From CAWIUB01 sp963839175 (GTDB taxonomy: Bacteria; Actinomycetota; Actinomycetes; Mycobacteriales; Jatrophihabitantaceae), in contig CAWIUB010000029.1 in assembly GCA_963839175.1 (NCBI GenBank), forward strand, positions 1 to 64,000: 64,000 bases of DNA, given 5' to 3'. The number at the start of each line of letters is the position of its first letter. Positions within the stretch are counted from its first letter, which is position 1. The position numbers were made by a program, and so were the translations under genes. This document shows positions 19,084-27,032 of the stretch, one piece after another. The notes under the pieces are model-generated. The model was given only the letters and a program-made list of their open reading frames with translations, made no database searches and was not told where the DNA came from.

Positions 19084-19440
19084 GTTGCCCTCGCCGACGG
19101 ACTGGATGGAGGTCGTCAGGCCGTAGATGACCTTCTCCCCCTGACCGTTCGGCGGGCCGGTGCAGCCGGTGTGGAACAGTCCGGGGTTGAACGGCGGGGT
19201 CCCGCTGTAGCAGTCGTTCTCCCGACCGGCGAGCGCGGTGTTCCCGTGGTCGAACGGAGCCACGCCAGGGACCGTCTGGCCATTGATGTGCAGCTTGGCC
19301 TCCATGGGTGTCTGGCCGATCCAGTACTGCTGGAACAGCTGGACGTTGCCCGGATCCATCAGTGAGTCGGCGTACTGCGACGCGGCCTGGTCGTACCACC
19401 AGGTGCCGTCAAAGCGCTGCAGCAGCCTGACAGGCAGTGT
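19084..19440 (-). pseudogene. Unrecognised C-terminal gene fragment
   Basis: A continuous frame reads RFDGTWWYDQAASQYADSLM, QLFQQYWIGQTPMEAKL, APFDHGNTALAGRENDC and GEKVIYGLTTSIQS, with protein-like composition and good codon bias. It meets the AKR relic tail to tail at 19082-19084 and loses coherence above 19440. Two Cys and the aromatic content suggest a secreted protein. No family recognised. Confidence 0.4.
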
Positions 19441-20117
19441 CCCTGGTCGAGCGTGGCTGCGTGAGTGGGCTGCAGGAGCAGAACCGCCGGGCAGTTGCCG
19501 ACGGGTGGCTTCACAGCCGCGCCCGGTGTCTACCTGACAGATCGTCGAAATCGGGAAGGTCGTGAAAAAGGCGCGGCAGGTAGTTGGGCGTCGACGGCTC
19601 CGGCAGCTCACCGGTCCGCTGCCACACCTCCAGCGCCTCCATGAATGCGCCCGTGCTGCCGTCAGGTGCTGCTCGCTGGCGGCGCTCGCGGTGACGCGCT
19701 GCGCGTGCTGATGGACTTCGACGAGCCGCCCCCTGTCGTCTCCACGCTGGCGGCGGTGGCGACCTTCATCGGTGGGCGCTACTAACGCCGTCATCCATCT
19801 GCTGCCGCCTTCAGCGGGTCATGGCCCGGACCGCGGTCACACTCGGCGGCTGGCCTGCGGCGCCAGCGCAAGGCCAGTGACTCCCGGATCCTGCCCATGT
19901 CGGTGGGGTCGGTGGCCCGGCATGTTTCGGGAATGTCACTTCGGCTCGATCCAGCACTGCAGGTAGCCGCCCGCGCCAATCACCGTCAACACCTCGTTCA
20001 GACCATCCCGGCCACGGCGACATGGCGATAGTCGTCGTGGCGGTGATCGGCGGGGCTGTTTACCGCGAACGCCGCGCGCCCGATCGGTCTCGATATGCGC
20101 GGCCGGCCACACAGGGT
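19441..20117. other. Gene-free stretch
   Basis: No supported gene. A short plus frame ending FDEPPPVVSTLAAVATFIGG (stop at ~19785) has decent codon bias and could be a gene tail, but lacks a beginning. Confidence 0.3.
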
Positions 20118-20209
20118 TGTCGCCTGCCAGCTTGATGGGACCACCCGGTTGCCATGACCTAGGGGCCACCAGAGCAGCAGGATGATGGTCATTCTTTCTC
20201 CTTGGTTGG

Positions 20210-20581
20210 TCAAGCCGACGTGCCGTGTGGGGGGTGGTTGGTGATCGTTTTCGGTGGTGGTTGTGCCAGTTCCTCGATGGCGACCGGTGTATCGCAGTGG
20301 GGGCAGGGGCCGCCGATGCCGATGCGTCGGCAGGGCCGGTTGCAGTCTGGGCACCATTGCTGGCCGTGGTAGCGCTGTTCGCAGTCGGGGCATTCGTAGA
20401 CGGTGACGTCGCGGCGTGCGCGCGGCGCGGGGATGACCGGCGCGGTGATGGGTTGCCGGCGACGGTAGGCGGCTTGCCGGCAGGCGTGGCTGCAGAACCG
20501 CTGCCGGCCGATGGGTGTGAACGGTGTGGCGCAGAGCGGGCAGCGGGTGATCGTCACGCCGTCGTCACGCGGCGGGGTCAC
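20210..20581 (-). CDS. Zinc-ribbon protein of the IS21 element
   Basis: 123 aa, GTG 20581 overlapping the istB stop by four bases (GTGA). Three Cys-rich modules are visible: CPLCATPF...FCSHACRQAAYRRR, CPDCEQRYHGQQWCPDCNRP and GPCPHCDTP. Together they look like tandem zinc ribbons. Such a third gene is common behind istB in actinobacterial IS21 elements; its role is unknown, possibly DNA or transposase binding. Confidence 0.75.
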   Translation of the reverse strand: MTPPRDDGVTITRCPLCATPFTPIGRQRFCSHACRQAAYRRRQPITAPVIPAPRARRDVTVYECPDCEQRYHGQQWCPDCNRPCRRIGIGGPCPHCDTPVAIEELAQPPPKTITNHPPHGTSA

Positions 20582-21360
20582 GGGGTGGTTCCCTTGGCGT
20601 GTTGGGGTCGTTGTCGGCGGCGGTAGGAGTCTCCTTCGATGACGAGTTCGTAGCTGGTGGACACGAGCCGGTCGACGGCCGACTGGGCGAGCAGCGGGTC
20701 GCTCATGACGGCGATCCACTCACTGGCGTCCCTGTTTGAGGTGACGATCGTGCTGGTCTTCTGGTGCCGCTCGACGATCAACTGGTAGAAGTCCGACGTC
20801 TCGACGGCGTCCATCGCCTGCAGTGCCAGGTCGTCGAGGATGAGTACTTCGACGCGGGCGAGGGCGCGCATCTCGGCTTCGACGCTGTTGTCCAGCCGGG
20901 CGGCTTTGAGGGTGCGGAACATCTGGTCGGCGCGGAGGAACCGGACGGTGCGGCGGCGGCGCACGGCGATGTGCCCGAGCGCGGTGGCTAGGTGGGTCTT
21001 GCCGACACCGACGGGGCCGAGGATCAAAGCCCCGCGGGCGTCGTCGAGGAAGCGCAGCGAGCACAGCTCGTTCCACAGCTCGCGGTCGTAGCGGACCGGG
21101 CTGTCGCCGCTGAACGTCTCGAGCCGCATGGCCGGGTCGAGTTTGGCGGCGCGGGCGCGCAGGTCGGCGCTGGTGCGGTCGCGGCGGTCGACTTCGTCGG
21201 CGAAGATCAGGGACAGGAAGTCCACGTAGGGCAGCGATTGCTGCTTGGCCAGGGCGAGCCGCTCGGGCAGGGTGTCGAGCATCCGGCCGAGTTTCAGCGT
21301 GCGTAGCAGCTTCTTCAGGTCCGCGTCGATGCTCGGCGCCGCGGCCGGTGCGCGGCTCAC
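20578..21360 (-). CDS. istB: IS21 helper ATPase IstB
   Basis: 260 aa, GTG 21360. AAA+ features: Walker A GPVGVGKTHLATALG, Walker B VEVLILDDLAL, sensor TSNRDASEWIAV and an N-terminal helical domain with KLGRMLDTLPERLALAKQQS. IstB stimulates IstA-mediated transposition and target choice. It is intact, overlaps the end of istA by four bases and the zinc-ribbon start by four, forming a coupled operon. Confidence 0.93.
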   Translation of the reverse strand: MSRAPAAAPSIDADLKKLLRTLKLGRMLDTLPERLALAKQQSLPYVDFLSLIFADEVDRRDRTSADLRARAAKLDPAMRLETFSGDSPVRYDRELWNELCSLRFLDDARGALILGPVGVGKTHLATALGHIAVRRRRTVRFLRADQMFRTLKAARLDNSVEAEMRALARVEVLILDDLALQAMDAVETSDFYQLIVERHQKTSTIVTSNRDASEWIAVMSDPLLAQSAVDRLVSTSYELVIEGDSYRRRQRPQHAKGTTP

Positions 21361-22142
21361 CACAGGCCCTGGGTCTTGTACTCGGTGTTGTCGCGGGCGA
21401 ACCGCGCCGGGCCGCCGACGATCACCTTCGCCGCCGTGGTGGGTGCGGGGTCGCGTTCGGTGGCTTGTTCGAGCATCCGGGCGATCTTGCGCACGTCCAC
21501 GACGTCGAGCTCCAGCGCGCGGGCGCACGCCGCGTCGACGCGGCCGGCCGGTAGCTGCGGGTCAGGCCGAGCAGCCGGTAGACGCTGCGCATGCTGGTCC
21601 ACGGCAGCGGCACGTCCAGCAGCCGGGCCGCGTAGACCCCGATCGACGGCCCGGCGAGTGCGGCTTTCCTGTTCAGCGTGGCGACATCACGCAGCGCGTA
21701 CTCGGCTGTGCCGGCGGGTAGGTCGTTCGGGTCGGTCGAGCGGCCACCCCGTGGCTTGCGCGGATGGGTCTTGATCAGCTGCCCGCGGTGGTAGATCTTC
21801 ACCAGCCGGCTGTCGGCGCGGGCCTGGACACGTTGCCCGATCAACTCACCCGGCACCGAGTAGATCGCCCGGTCGACCTCGACGTGCCGGTCCGGGGCGA
21901 CCTTCGGCTTCGCGAAGACCGGCACGTCATACGGTGTTGCTGGCAGCGGGAGCAGCAGCGCGTGTTCCTCGGCGGCGAAGTGCTCGGCCGGGCGTTGCGC
22001 GGTGGTGCCGTGCACCCGCAGCCCCGCCGTGGTCCGGCACCACTGCTCGGCACGGCGTTGCGCGTCGGCCAGGTCGGTGAACGTCTCGCCGCGGAAGAAG
22101 CTTTCGCGTACGTACTGCACGCTTCGCTCGACTCTCGGCTTG
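21357..22142 (-). pseudogene. istA: IS21 transposase IstA, C-terminal part
   Basis: From the element junction: KPRVERSVQYVRESFFRGE, then FAEEHALLLPLP-type text, RHVEVDRAIYSVPGELIGQ (beta-barrel domain) and KIYHRGQLIKTHPR. Near 21548 a one-base change shifts the last ~60 residues (ALELDVVDVRKIARML ... KTQGLW) into another frame. The N-terminal HTH and DDE core are at 25691-26472. The gene is thus broken by an insertion and separately by a frameshift. Confidence 0.88.
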
Positions 22143-22163
22143 GACAGAGTCGTCAACTACACC
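22137..22163. other. Left attachment junction of serine-recombinase element 2
   Basis: GGCTTG (22137-22142) matches GGTTTG at 25685-25690 in five of six bases; the strictly shared core is TTG. Thirteen bases inside it lies ACTACACC (22156-22163), the inverted counterpart (7 of 8) of GGTGCAGT at 25666-25673. Confidence 0.75.
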
Positions 22164-22194
22164 CGGTCCCGATGGTCAGGGTGATTGTGTCCGG

Positions 22195-22473
22195 GTGACG
22201 CACCGGTTCCACCCGTTGTTCGGGCGGGAGTTCGAGTTCGTCGCGCTGCGGCAGAACTGGGGCGAGCACCGGGTCGTCGTGCGTGGTGCGGACGGCGGGG
22301 TGTTCTCGCTGCCGGCGGGGTGGACCGACGCGGCGCCGGTGGATGCGTTCGTGGTGATTGCAGCGGGACGGTGCCCGTTCAGCACGGCCGGCTTGGTCGA
22401 GCTGGCCGAGCTGATTGACCGGCTACGAGGCCAGTCGGCCCGGGAACGGGCCGTCAAGGAGATTACGCCGTGA
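22195..22473 (+). CDS. DUF5372-like small protein
   Basis: 92 aa, GTG 22195. It reads MTHRFHPLFGREFEFVALRQ, WGEHRVVVRG, FSLPAGWTDAAPVDAFVVIA and AAGRCPFSTAGLVELAELI. This matches DUF5372-type proteins, which are frequent beside recombinases and transposases. It is a compact beta-rich domain with a C-terminal helix; function unknown. It is the first gene inside element 2 and absent from element 1, so it is probably dispensable cargo or an optional accessory. Confidence 0.7.
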   Translation: MTHRFHPLFGREFEFVALRQNWGEHRVVVRGADGGVFSLPAGWTDAAPVDAFVVIAAGRCPFSTAGLVELAELIDRLRGQSARERAVKEITP

Positions 22474-22550
22474 GTGTTAGCTGGATTACACCGAGTACTA
22501 TCGCGGTTCAGCGTCGTGCGCTCTGCCGGCTTGCACAGTTATTGCTACAA

Positions 22551-22576
22551 CATCAGGTCTGTTTGCATCAGGTCTG
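22551..22576. promoter_or_regulatory. Direct repeat in the element 2 promoter region
   Basis: CATCAGGTCTG occurs at 22551-22561 and 22566-22576, 15 bases apart, in an AT-richer gap 70 bases upstream of the helix-turn-helix gene. It is a candidate binding site for that protein. Confidence 0.45.
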
Positions 22577-22645
22577 GCGTGTCGCCTTCGCTCACCCTCC
22601 CATCATCCGGCATAATCAACCTAACACGACCGATGAGGAGGCGCG

Positions 22646-23128
22646 ATGGGCGGGCGACGGCGACCGGTCGAGGACCCGAAGGTCGCCGCGTTACGGGAGG
22701 CGCGGTGTCTGAACCCGCGCCCGGACCAGGTCCGCGACGAGGCTTTCGGCTCGCAGGAGTTCTTCGACGCCCGCGACGTGGTGCAGGTCAAGTACGAGAT
22801 GGTGCGGCGGGTGCGGGCCGACGGGCTGTCGGTGACCGAGGCCGCCGCGGCGTTCGGCTACTCCCGCCCGTCGTTCTATCAGGCCGCCGCAGCGCTGGAG
22901 CAGTCCGGGCTGGACGGGCTGGTGCCGGCCAAGCCCGGGCCGCGGGGCGGGCACAAGCTCGGCGAGCAGGTCGTGCGCTGGGCCGACGAGCGGCTCTCGG
23001 CCGAGCCTGGGCTGCGGCCGGCGGAGCTGGTCGAGGCGATCGCGGCCCGGTTCGGCGTGCGCGTGCACCCCCGCTCGATCGAACGCGCCGTGGCCCGCTA
23101 CCGGGGGCAGCGTTCCAAAAGCAGCTGA
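22646..23128 (+). CDS. Helix-turn-helix helper protein of element 2
   Basis: 160 aa, ATG 22646 behind a strong AGGAGG. FDARDVVQVKYEMVRRV, then VTEAAAAFGYSRPSFYQAAA (HTH), GLDGLVPAKPGPRGGHKL (linker), and ELVEAIAARFGVRVHPRSIE (second HTH). It is clearly homologous to 13770-14207 of element 1 (shared QVKYEM, GYSR, V-HPR blocks). The DDE partner domain seen in IS630-like transposases is absent. It is probably a regulator or recombination factor for the nearby recombinase. Confidence 0.85.
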   Translation: MGGRRRPVEDPKVAALREARCLNPRPDQVRDEAFGSQEFFDARDVVQVKYEMVRRVRADGLSVTEAAAAFGYSRPSFYQAAAALEQSGLDGLVPAKPGPRGGHKLGEQVVRWADERLSAEPGLRPAELVEAIAARFGVRVHPRSIERAVARYRGQRSKSS

Positions 23129-23231
23129 CCCACCCGCCCAGCACGGGAAGGAGCAACCCGGCCCGTCCCTGCCGCCGACCATCACACCTGGCCATGCCGC
23201 TGACCCGGGCCGAGTCTCGGGCACCGGCCAG

Positions 23232-23501
23232 GTGGCTGCTCCCGGTGCCGGGCTCGACCCCGGCTACGAACAACTGCGCCACGCAGCCCTGCATGCCCGC
23301 GCCGAGGCGTTCCCGCTCGGCCTGGCCGTGCTCACCCGCAAGGGAGTGACCGCCTGGCGGCGTGCGGTCACCGACCTGGCCGGGACCCGGCCCGCCCCGA
23401 CCACCCCTCCCGCCATGACCGCACCGGCCGGATCGCTGCCTGCTCGCGTCAGCGCTGAGCTGGTCGACGCACTGGCCGGCCTCGCCCTCGCCGGCACCTG
23501 A
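23232..23501 (+). CDS. Small YEQLR protein of element 2
   Basis: About 89 aa from GTG 23232, but the frame is open upstream to ~23140 and a good AAGGAG lies at 23147-23152 without a standard start in this frame, so the true start is uncertain. It reads GYEQLRHAALHARAEAFPLG, VLTRKGVTAWRR and ends SAELVDALAGLALAGT. The YEQLR...G-x-x-AW block matches the small protein of element 1. No known domain. It lies between the HTH and recombinase genes, as in element 1. Confidence 0.6.
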   Translation: MAAPGAGLDPGYEQLRHAALHARAEAFPLGLAVLTRKGVTAWRRAVTDLAGTRPAPTTPPAMTAPAGSLPARVSAELVDALAGLALAGT

Positions 23502-23574
23502 CCCGTCACCGCCCTCGACCTGTTCGATCCCTCGATGACCGCCGCCCGTTGCGGGCGGGAAGGAGACCCCTGCG

Positions 23575-25665
23575 ATGTTCAACGACACCGCGGCGACGAA
23601 GGTGACCGCCGGTCACCTCTCGTGCCCGGCGCTGCTCTACGTGCGCCAATCCACCCTCAAACAGGTGATCAACAATGCCGAGTCCGCGCACCGCCAGTAC
23701 GACCTGCGCGGCCGGGCGATCGCGTTGGGCTGGGCCGCGGACCAGATCACCGTGATCGACGTCGACCAGGGGCACTCCGGCGCCTCGACCGCGGACCGGG
23801 AAGGGTTCCAGCATCTGGTCGCGGAAGTCTCCCTCGGCCGGGCCGGGATCGTGCTCGGCCTGGAGTGCTCCCGGCTGGCCCGCAACTCCGCCGACTGGCA
23901 CCAGCTACTCGAACTCTCGGCGATGACCGGCACGCTGATCTGCGACGAGGACGGCCTCTACGACCCCCGCGAGTTCAACGACCGCCTCCTGCTCGGCATG
24001 AAAGGGCAACTCTCGGAGGCCGAACTGCATTTCATCAAGGCCCGGCTGCGCGGCGGCGTGCTGTCCAAGGCCCGCCGCGGAGAACTGGTCACCCCGCTGC
24101 CGGTCGGGCTGGTCTACGACGGCGCCGGGCACGTCGTGCTCGACCCGGACACCGGGGTGCAGCAGGCCCTGCGGCACCTGTTCGACACGTTCACCGCCAC
24201 CGGGTCGGCCACCGCATGCGTCAAGGCGTTCAACCACGCCGGGCTCACCTTCCCCTGGCGGCACCTGGCCGGCCCGCGCAAGGGCGAACTGGACTGGGCC
24301 CCGCTTCGCCACCACACCGTGCTACGGGTGCTGCACAACCCCCGCTACGCCGGCGCGTTCACCTTCGGCCGCTACCGACACCACAAACTGCCCAGCGGCA
24401 AGTGGTCCTCGACCGTGCTGCCCCGCGAGCAGTGGATCGCGTTCATCCCCGACGCGCACCCCGGCTACCTCACCCTCGACCAGTTCGACGCCAACCAGGC
24501 CCGGCTCGCCGCCAACGCCGCCGCGCACGGCCGCGACCGGGCCGCCGGCCCGGCCCGCGAAGGACCCGCGCTGCTGCAAGGCGTCATCGTCTGCGGCCGC
24601 TGCGGACACCGGATGACCGTGCGTTACCACCACCGCCACGGCCGCGCCCTGCCCACCTACGTGTGTCAACGCGACGGCATCGACAACGCCCGCCCGATCT
24701 GCGCCGCCATCCCCGGCGCCGACCTCGACCGCCGCATCGGCCAGCTGCTGCTCGACACCCTCACCCCACTCGCTGTCGAAGCCGCCCTCGCCGTCACCAC
24801 CGAACTACACGACCGCGCCGAACGGGCCGACCGGCTCCGCGCCGGACACGTCGAACGCGCCCGGCACCGCGCCGACCACGCCCGCCGCCGCTACCTCGCC
24901 GTCGACCCAGCCAACCGGCTGGTCGCCGAAAGCCTGGAAGCGGACTGGAACACCGCGCTGCGTGACCTCGCCGGCGCCCAAGACACCTACGACCGCGCCA
25001 ACACCGAAGCCCACCATGAGCTCTCCGACGCCCAGCAGGCGCGGATCCGGCAACTGGTCACCGACCTGCCCGGCATCTGGAACGACCCGACCACCCCAGA
25101 CCGGGAACGCAAACGCATCGTCCGGCTGCTGCTCACCGACGTCACCGTGCACCGCGACGGCGACACCTTCACCGCGCACCTGCGCTTACCCGCCGGGCAG
25201 CACACCACCCTGTCCATCCCGGCGCCGCTGCCAATCGCCGAACAGCGGCGCACACCCACGCCGGTCATCACCGCCATCGACGAACTGCTCGACGACCACA
25301 CCAGCGGCCAGATCGCCGAGATCCTCAACGCCCGCGGGCTGGCCAGCGGCACCGGCGAGCCCTTCCACCGCCTCATCGTCGACAACATCATCCACGCCTA
25401 CCGGATCCGCACCCGCCGCCAACGCCTACGCGCCACCGGCATGTTCACCCCCACCGAGCTCGCCGCCCAGTTCGACGTCACCCCGCAGACCATCAAGCAC
25501 TGGTGGCGGGCCGGAATTGTCAGCGGCCTGCGCTACAACGACAAAGGCGAGATGCTCTACCACCCACCCGACCCCGACAACCCGCCCCAGCGACCCAAGA
25601 TCGGAAGGCCTCACAAGAGCACCAGCCCACGCCGGCAAGAAACCCCAATCCCATCAACACGATGA
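23575..25665 (+). CDS. Large serine recombinase 2
   Basis: 696 aa, ATG 23575 behind GAAGGAG. Resolvase domain ~15-165 (LYVRQSTLKQ with the catalytic Ser, GHSGASTADREGF, LECSRLARNSADWH), recombinase domain ~175-300, zinc ribbon ~340-370 (CGRCGHRM ... YVCQRDG), coiled coil ~410-510, and an additional C-terminal helix-turn-helix ~620-660 (FTPTELAAQFDVTPQTIKHW). It is intact. The stop lies 23 bases from the attachment core. It should integrate and excise the element at istA-like targets. Confidence 0.93.
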   Translation: MFNDTAATKVTAGHLSCPALLYVRQSTLKQVINNAESAHRQYDLRGRAIALGWAADQITVIDVDQGHSGASTADREGFQHLVAEVSLGRAGIVLGLECSRLARNSADWHQLLELSAMTGTLICDEDGLYDPREFNDRLLLGMKGQLSEAELHFIKARLRGGVLSKARRGELVTPLPVGLVYDGAGHVVLDPDTGVQQALRHLFDTFTATGSATACVKAFNHAGLTFPWRHLAGPRKGELDWAPLRHHTVLRVLHNPRYAGAFTFGRYRHHKLPSGKWSSTVLPREQWIAFIPDAHPGYLTLDQFDANQARLAANAAAHGRDRAAGPAREGPALLQGVIVCGRCGHRMTVRYHHRHGRALPTYVCQRDGIDNARPICAAIPGADLDRRIGQLLLDTLTPLAVEAALAVTTELHDRAERADRLRAGHVERARHRADHARRRYLAVDPANRLVAESLEADWNTALRDLAGAQDTYDRANTEAHHELSDAQQARIRQLVTDLPGIWNDPTTPDRERKRIVRLLLTDVTVHRDGDTFTAHLRLPAGQHTTLSIPAPLPIAEQRRTPTPVITAIDELLDDHTSGQIAEILNARGLASGTGEPFHRLIVDNIIHAYRIRTRRQRLRATGMFTPTELAAQFDVTPQTIKHWWRAGIVSGLRYNDKGEMLYHPPDPDNPPQRPKIGRPHKSTSPRRQETPIPSTR

Positions 25666-25690
25666 GGTGCAGTATGCAACCCGAGGTTTG
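25666..25690. other. Right attachment junction of serine-recombinase element 2
   Basis: GGTGCAGT (25666-25673), fourteen bases, then the core TTG (25688-25690) leading into istA codons. It overlaps no gene but begins directly after the recombinase stop. Confidence 0.75.
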
Positions 25691-26472
25691 TCGCGGGGCG
25701 ACCGGACCCGGGCGGGGTCGGTGCCGAACCCGCGCGCCTGCGCGTAGTCCAGCCAGCCGACCGTGAAGGTCGGGTTGATCGGGTCGGCGTTCGCGACAAC
25801 CGGTTTGAGGTTGTCCGGGACCAGCACCTTGAAGACACCGCCGTAGAAGGCCCAGGCCGCCTCGCAGCCTGCGATCACATCGGCCAGCGTCTGCGTGAAG
25901 GTCAGCCACACGAACGTGTGCCGGCAGAACACCGCGGTGAAGATCAACGCGTGCAGCGCGCGGCGCCGCCCGGTCCGCGGATCGAGCATGACGCCCAAGC
26001 GGCCGAAGTCGAGCTGGCACTCCACGCCCGGCTCCCCGTCGGCGACCCGCACCGTGGCCTGCCGCCGCCCGAAGCCGCACCGCTCCGCGGCGAAACGGTG
26101 CAGCGTGCGGTACGGCACCACCACACCGCGGCGGGTCAACTTGCCGTGGATGTTCGTCAACCGCAGCCCGTCGTCCTTGATCCAGTCGCGGATCTGCTGC
26201 TCATGCGCCAGCAACGCCTCCCACGCCGCGCCGTGGCCCTGCGCCCGTGCCGGACGCACCGCGGCAACCACGGCGCCGATCAACTCATCGGTCAGCTGAT
26301 CCCCGCCGCACTCCCGGCGCAGCCCCGCGCCGACCGCGGCCTCCACATACCGGCGCGCGGTCTTGCGGTCCACCCCCACCCGCTCCGCGATCGTGCGCAG
26401 CCCACCCTCCTCAGCGAGCCACTGCCGCAGAACCTCTCGAACCTCGTGCACCCGAACCTCCCGGAACGCCAT
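25691..26472 (-). pseudogene. istA: IS21 transposase IstA, N-terminal part
   Basis: From ATG 26472: MAFREVRVHEVREVLRQWLA, HTH LRTIAERVGVDRKTARRYVE, then the rve-type catalytic core (VECQLDFGRLGVMLD with first Asp, HALIFTAVFCRHTFVWLTF, VFKVLVPDNLKPVVAN with second Asp, NPTFTVGWLDYAQARGF). It ends SPRDKPRV at the junction, where IstA continues at 22142. About 260 of ~430 residues are here. Confidence 0.9.
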
Positions 26473-26546
26473 CCACGACCTCCAGATCGATCGACCTGGA
26501 CGCATCGCAGACAGCCGGCCTCGTCCACCACGGCAGGCGCGCCGAA

Positions 26547-26627
26547 GGTGGTCCCATGACTGGCAATTCCGGTGGTCCCATGACCATGGCAAAACCCGGC
26601 TCAAACCGGTCCCATAACCGTGGCAGG
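26547..26627. repeat. IS21 terminal repeats at the right end
   Basis: GGTGGTCCCATGACTGGCAA at 26547-26566 is repeated with a two-base insertion at 26571-26592 and, more loosely, at 26607-26627. The left end (20118-20170) holds inverted relatives. Such iterated sites bind IstA. Confidence 0.65.
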
Positions 26628-26654
26628 CGACACCGGCTGCAGGCATCGCAAATG

Positions 26655-26699
26655 CTTCGGGACGAAGAGGTCGTGGGTTCGAATCCCGCCACCCCGACC
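26655..26699 (+). pseudogene. 3' part of a tRNA-Pro gene (attachment-site scar)
   Basis: The sequence from the anticodon loop to the 3' end is canonical: TTCGGGA loop (anticodon CGG), CGAAG stem half, variable loop, a perfect T arm GTGGG-TTCGAAT-CCCGC, and acceptor strand CACCCCG-A-CC. No 5' half (D arm, acceptor partner) lies within view; upstream is IS21. A lone 3' half is the classic footprint of an element integrated into a tRNA gene; polarity places the element to the left and the complete tRNA beyond it. Confidence 0.75.
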
Positions 26700-27032
26700 G
26701 CATACAGGTCCCACGTTTCGGAGACCTCGGCATTGAACGATGCTCTGGAACGATGTTGCACTGCTAACGGCGCCTGCAAACACGGCGGGCCCGAAGAGTG
26801 CGCGCCGTCGCATCTCCTTCGCGGGTATCTGACGTCAGGGTGTCCGGGTGGTCGTCGCCGAGGCCGGGCCGTCATTGCGGGCATCGCAGGTGCTGTTCTG
26901 CACATGCTGCTTGACGCGCCGCTGGCCAAGGTGATGGATGATCACGGGCTTCAGTTCTGAGCTGGAGCGCCGGTGATCGGCGAGAATCTTGGTGGCCGAC
27001 CGGACGGGCTCACACGGGGTTAGGAGCCGACG
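26700..27032. other. Gene-free stretch
   Basis: A frame ending LHMLLDAPLAKVMDDHGLQF (stop ~26960) looks protein-like at its end only. Otherwise nothing is seen; the promoter of the DUF2252 gene should be here. Confidence 0.35.

Larger units (their letters stand above)
22143..25690 (+). mobile_element. Serine-recombinase element 2, nested in istA
   Basis: 3.55 kb with a DUF5372-like gene, a helix-turn-helix gene, a small YEQLR gene and a large serine recombinase, all on the plus strand (opposite to istA). Removing it joins GACAAG|CCG and restores SPRDKPRVERSVQYVR of IstA. The architecture parallels element 1 plus one extra gene at the front. Confidence 0.85.
20118..26632 (-). mobile_element. 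IS21-family element containing a nested serine-recombinase element
   Basis: Ends carry the inverted motif TGTCGCCTGCCA (20118-20129, inverted at 26621-26632), followed inward on both sides by degenerate GGTGGTCCCAT...TGGCA repeats typical of IS21 multiple terminal binding sites. Without the nested element it is about 3.0 kb. Genes on the minus strand are istA, istB and a zinc-ribbon gene. No target duplication was found at the ends as read. Confidence 0.75.

Noticed and set aside
20100..26650. IS21 target duplication
   Set aside because: The bases outside the TGTCGCCTGCCA ends do not match; none could be defined.
26600..26699. Complete tRNA-Pro gene
   Set aside because: The 5' acceptor strand, D arm and 5' anticodon stem are missing; only the 3' half exists.
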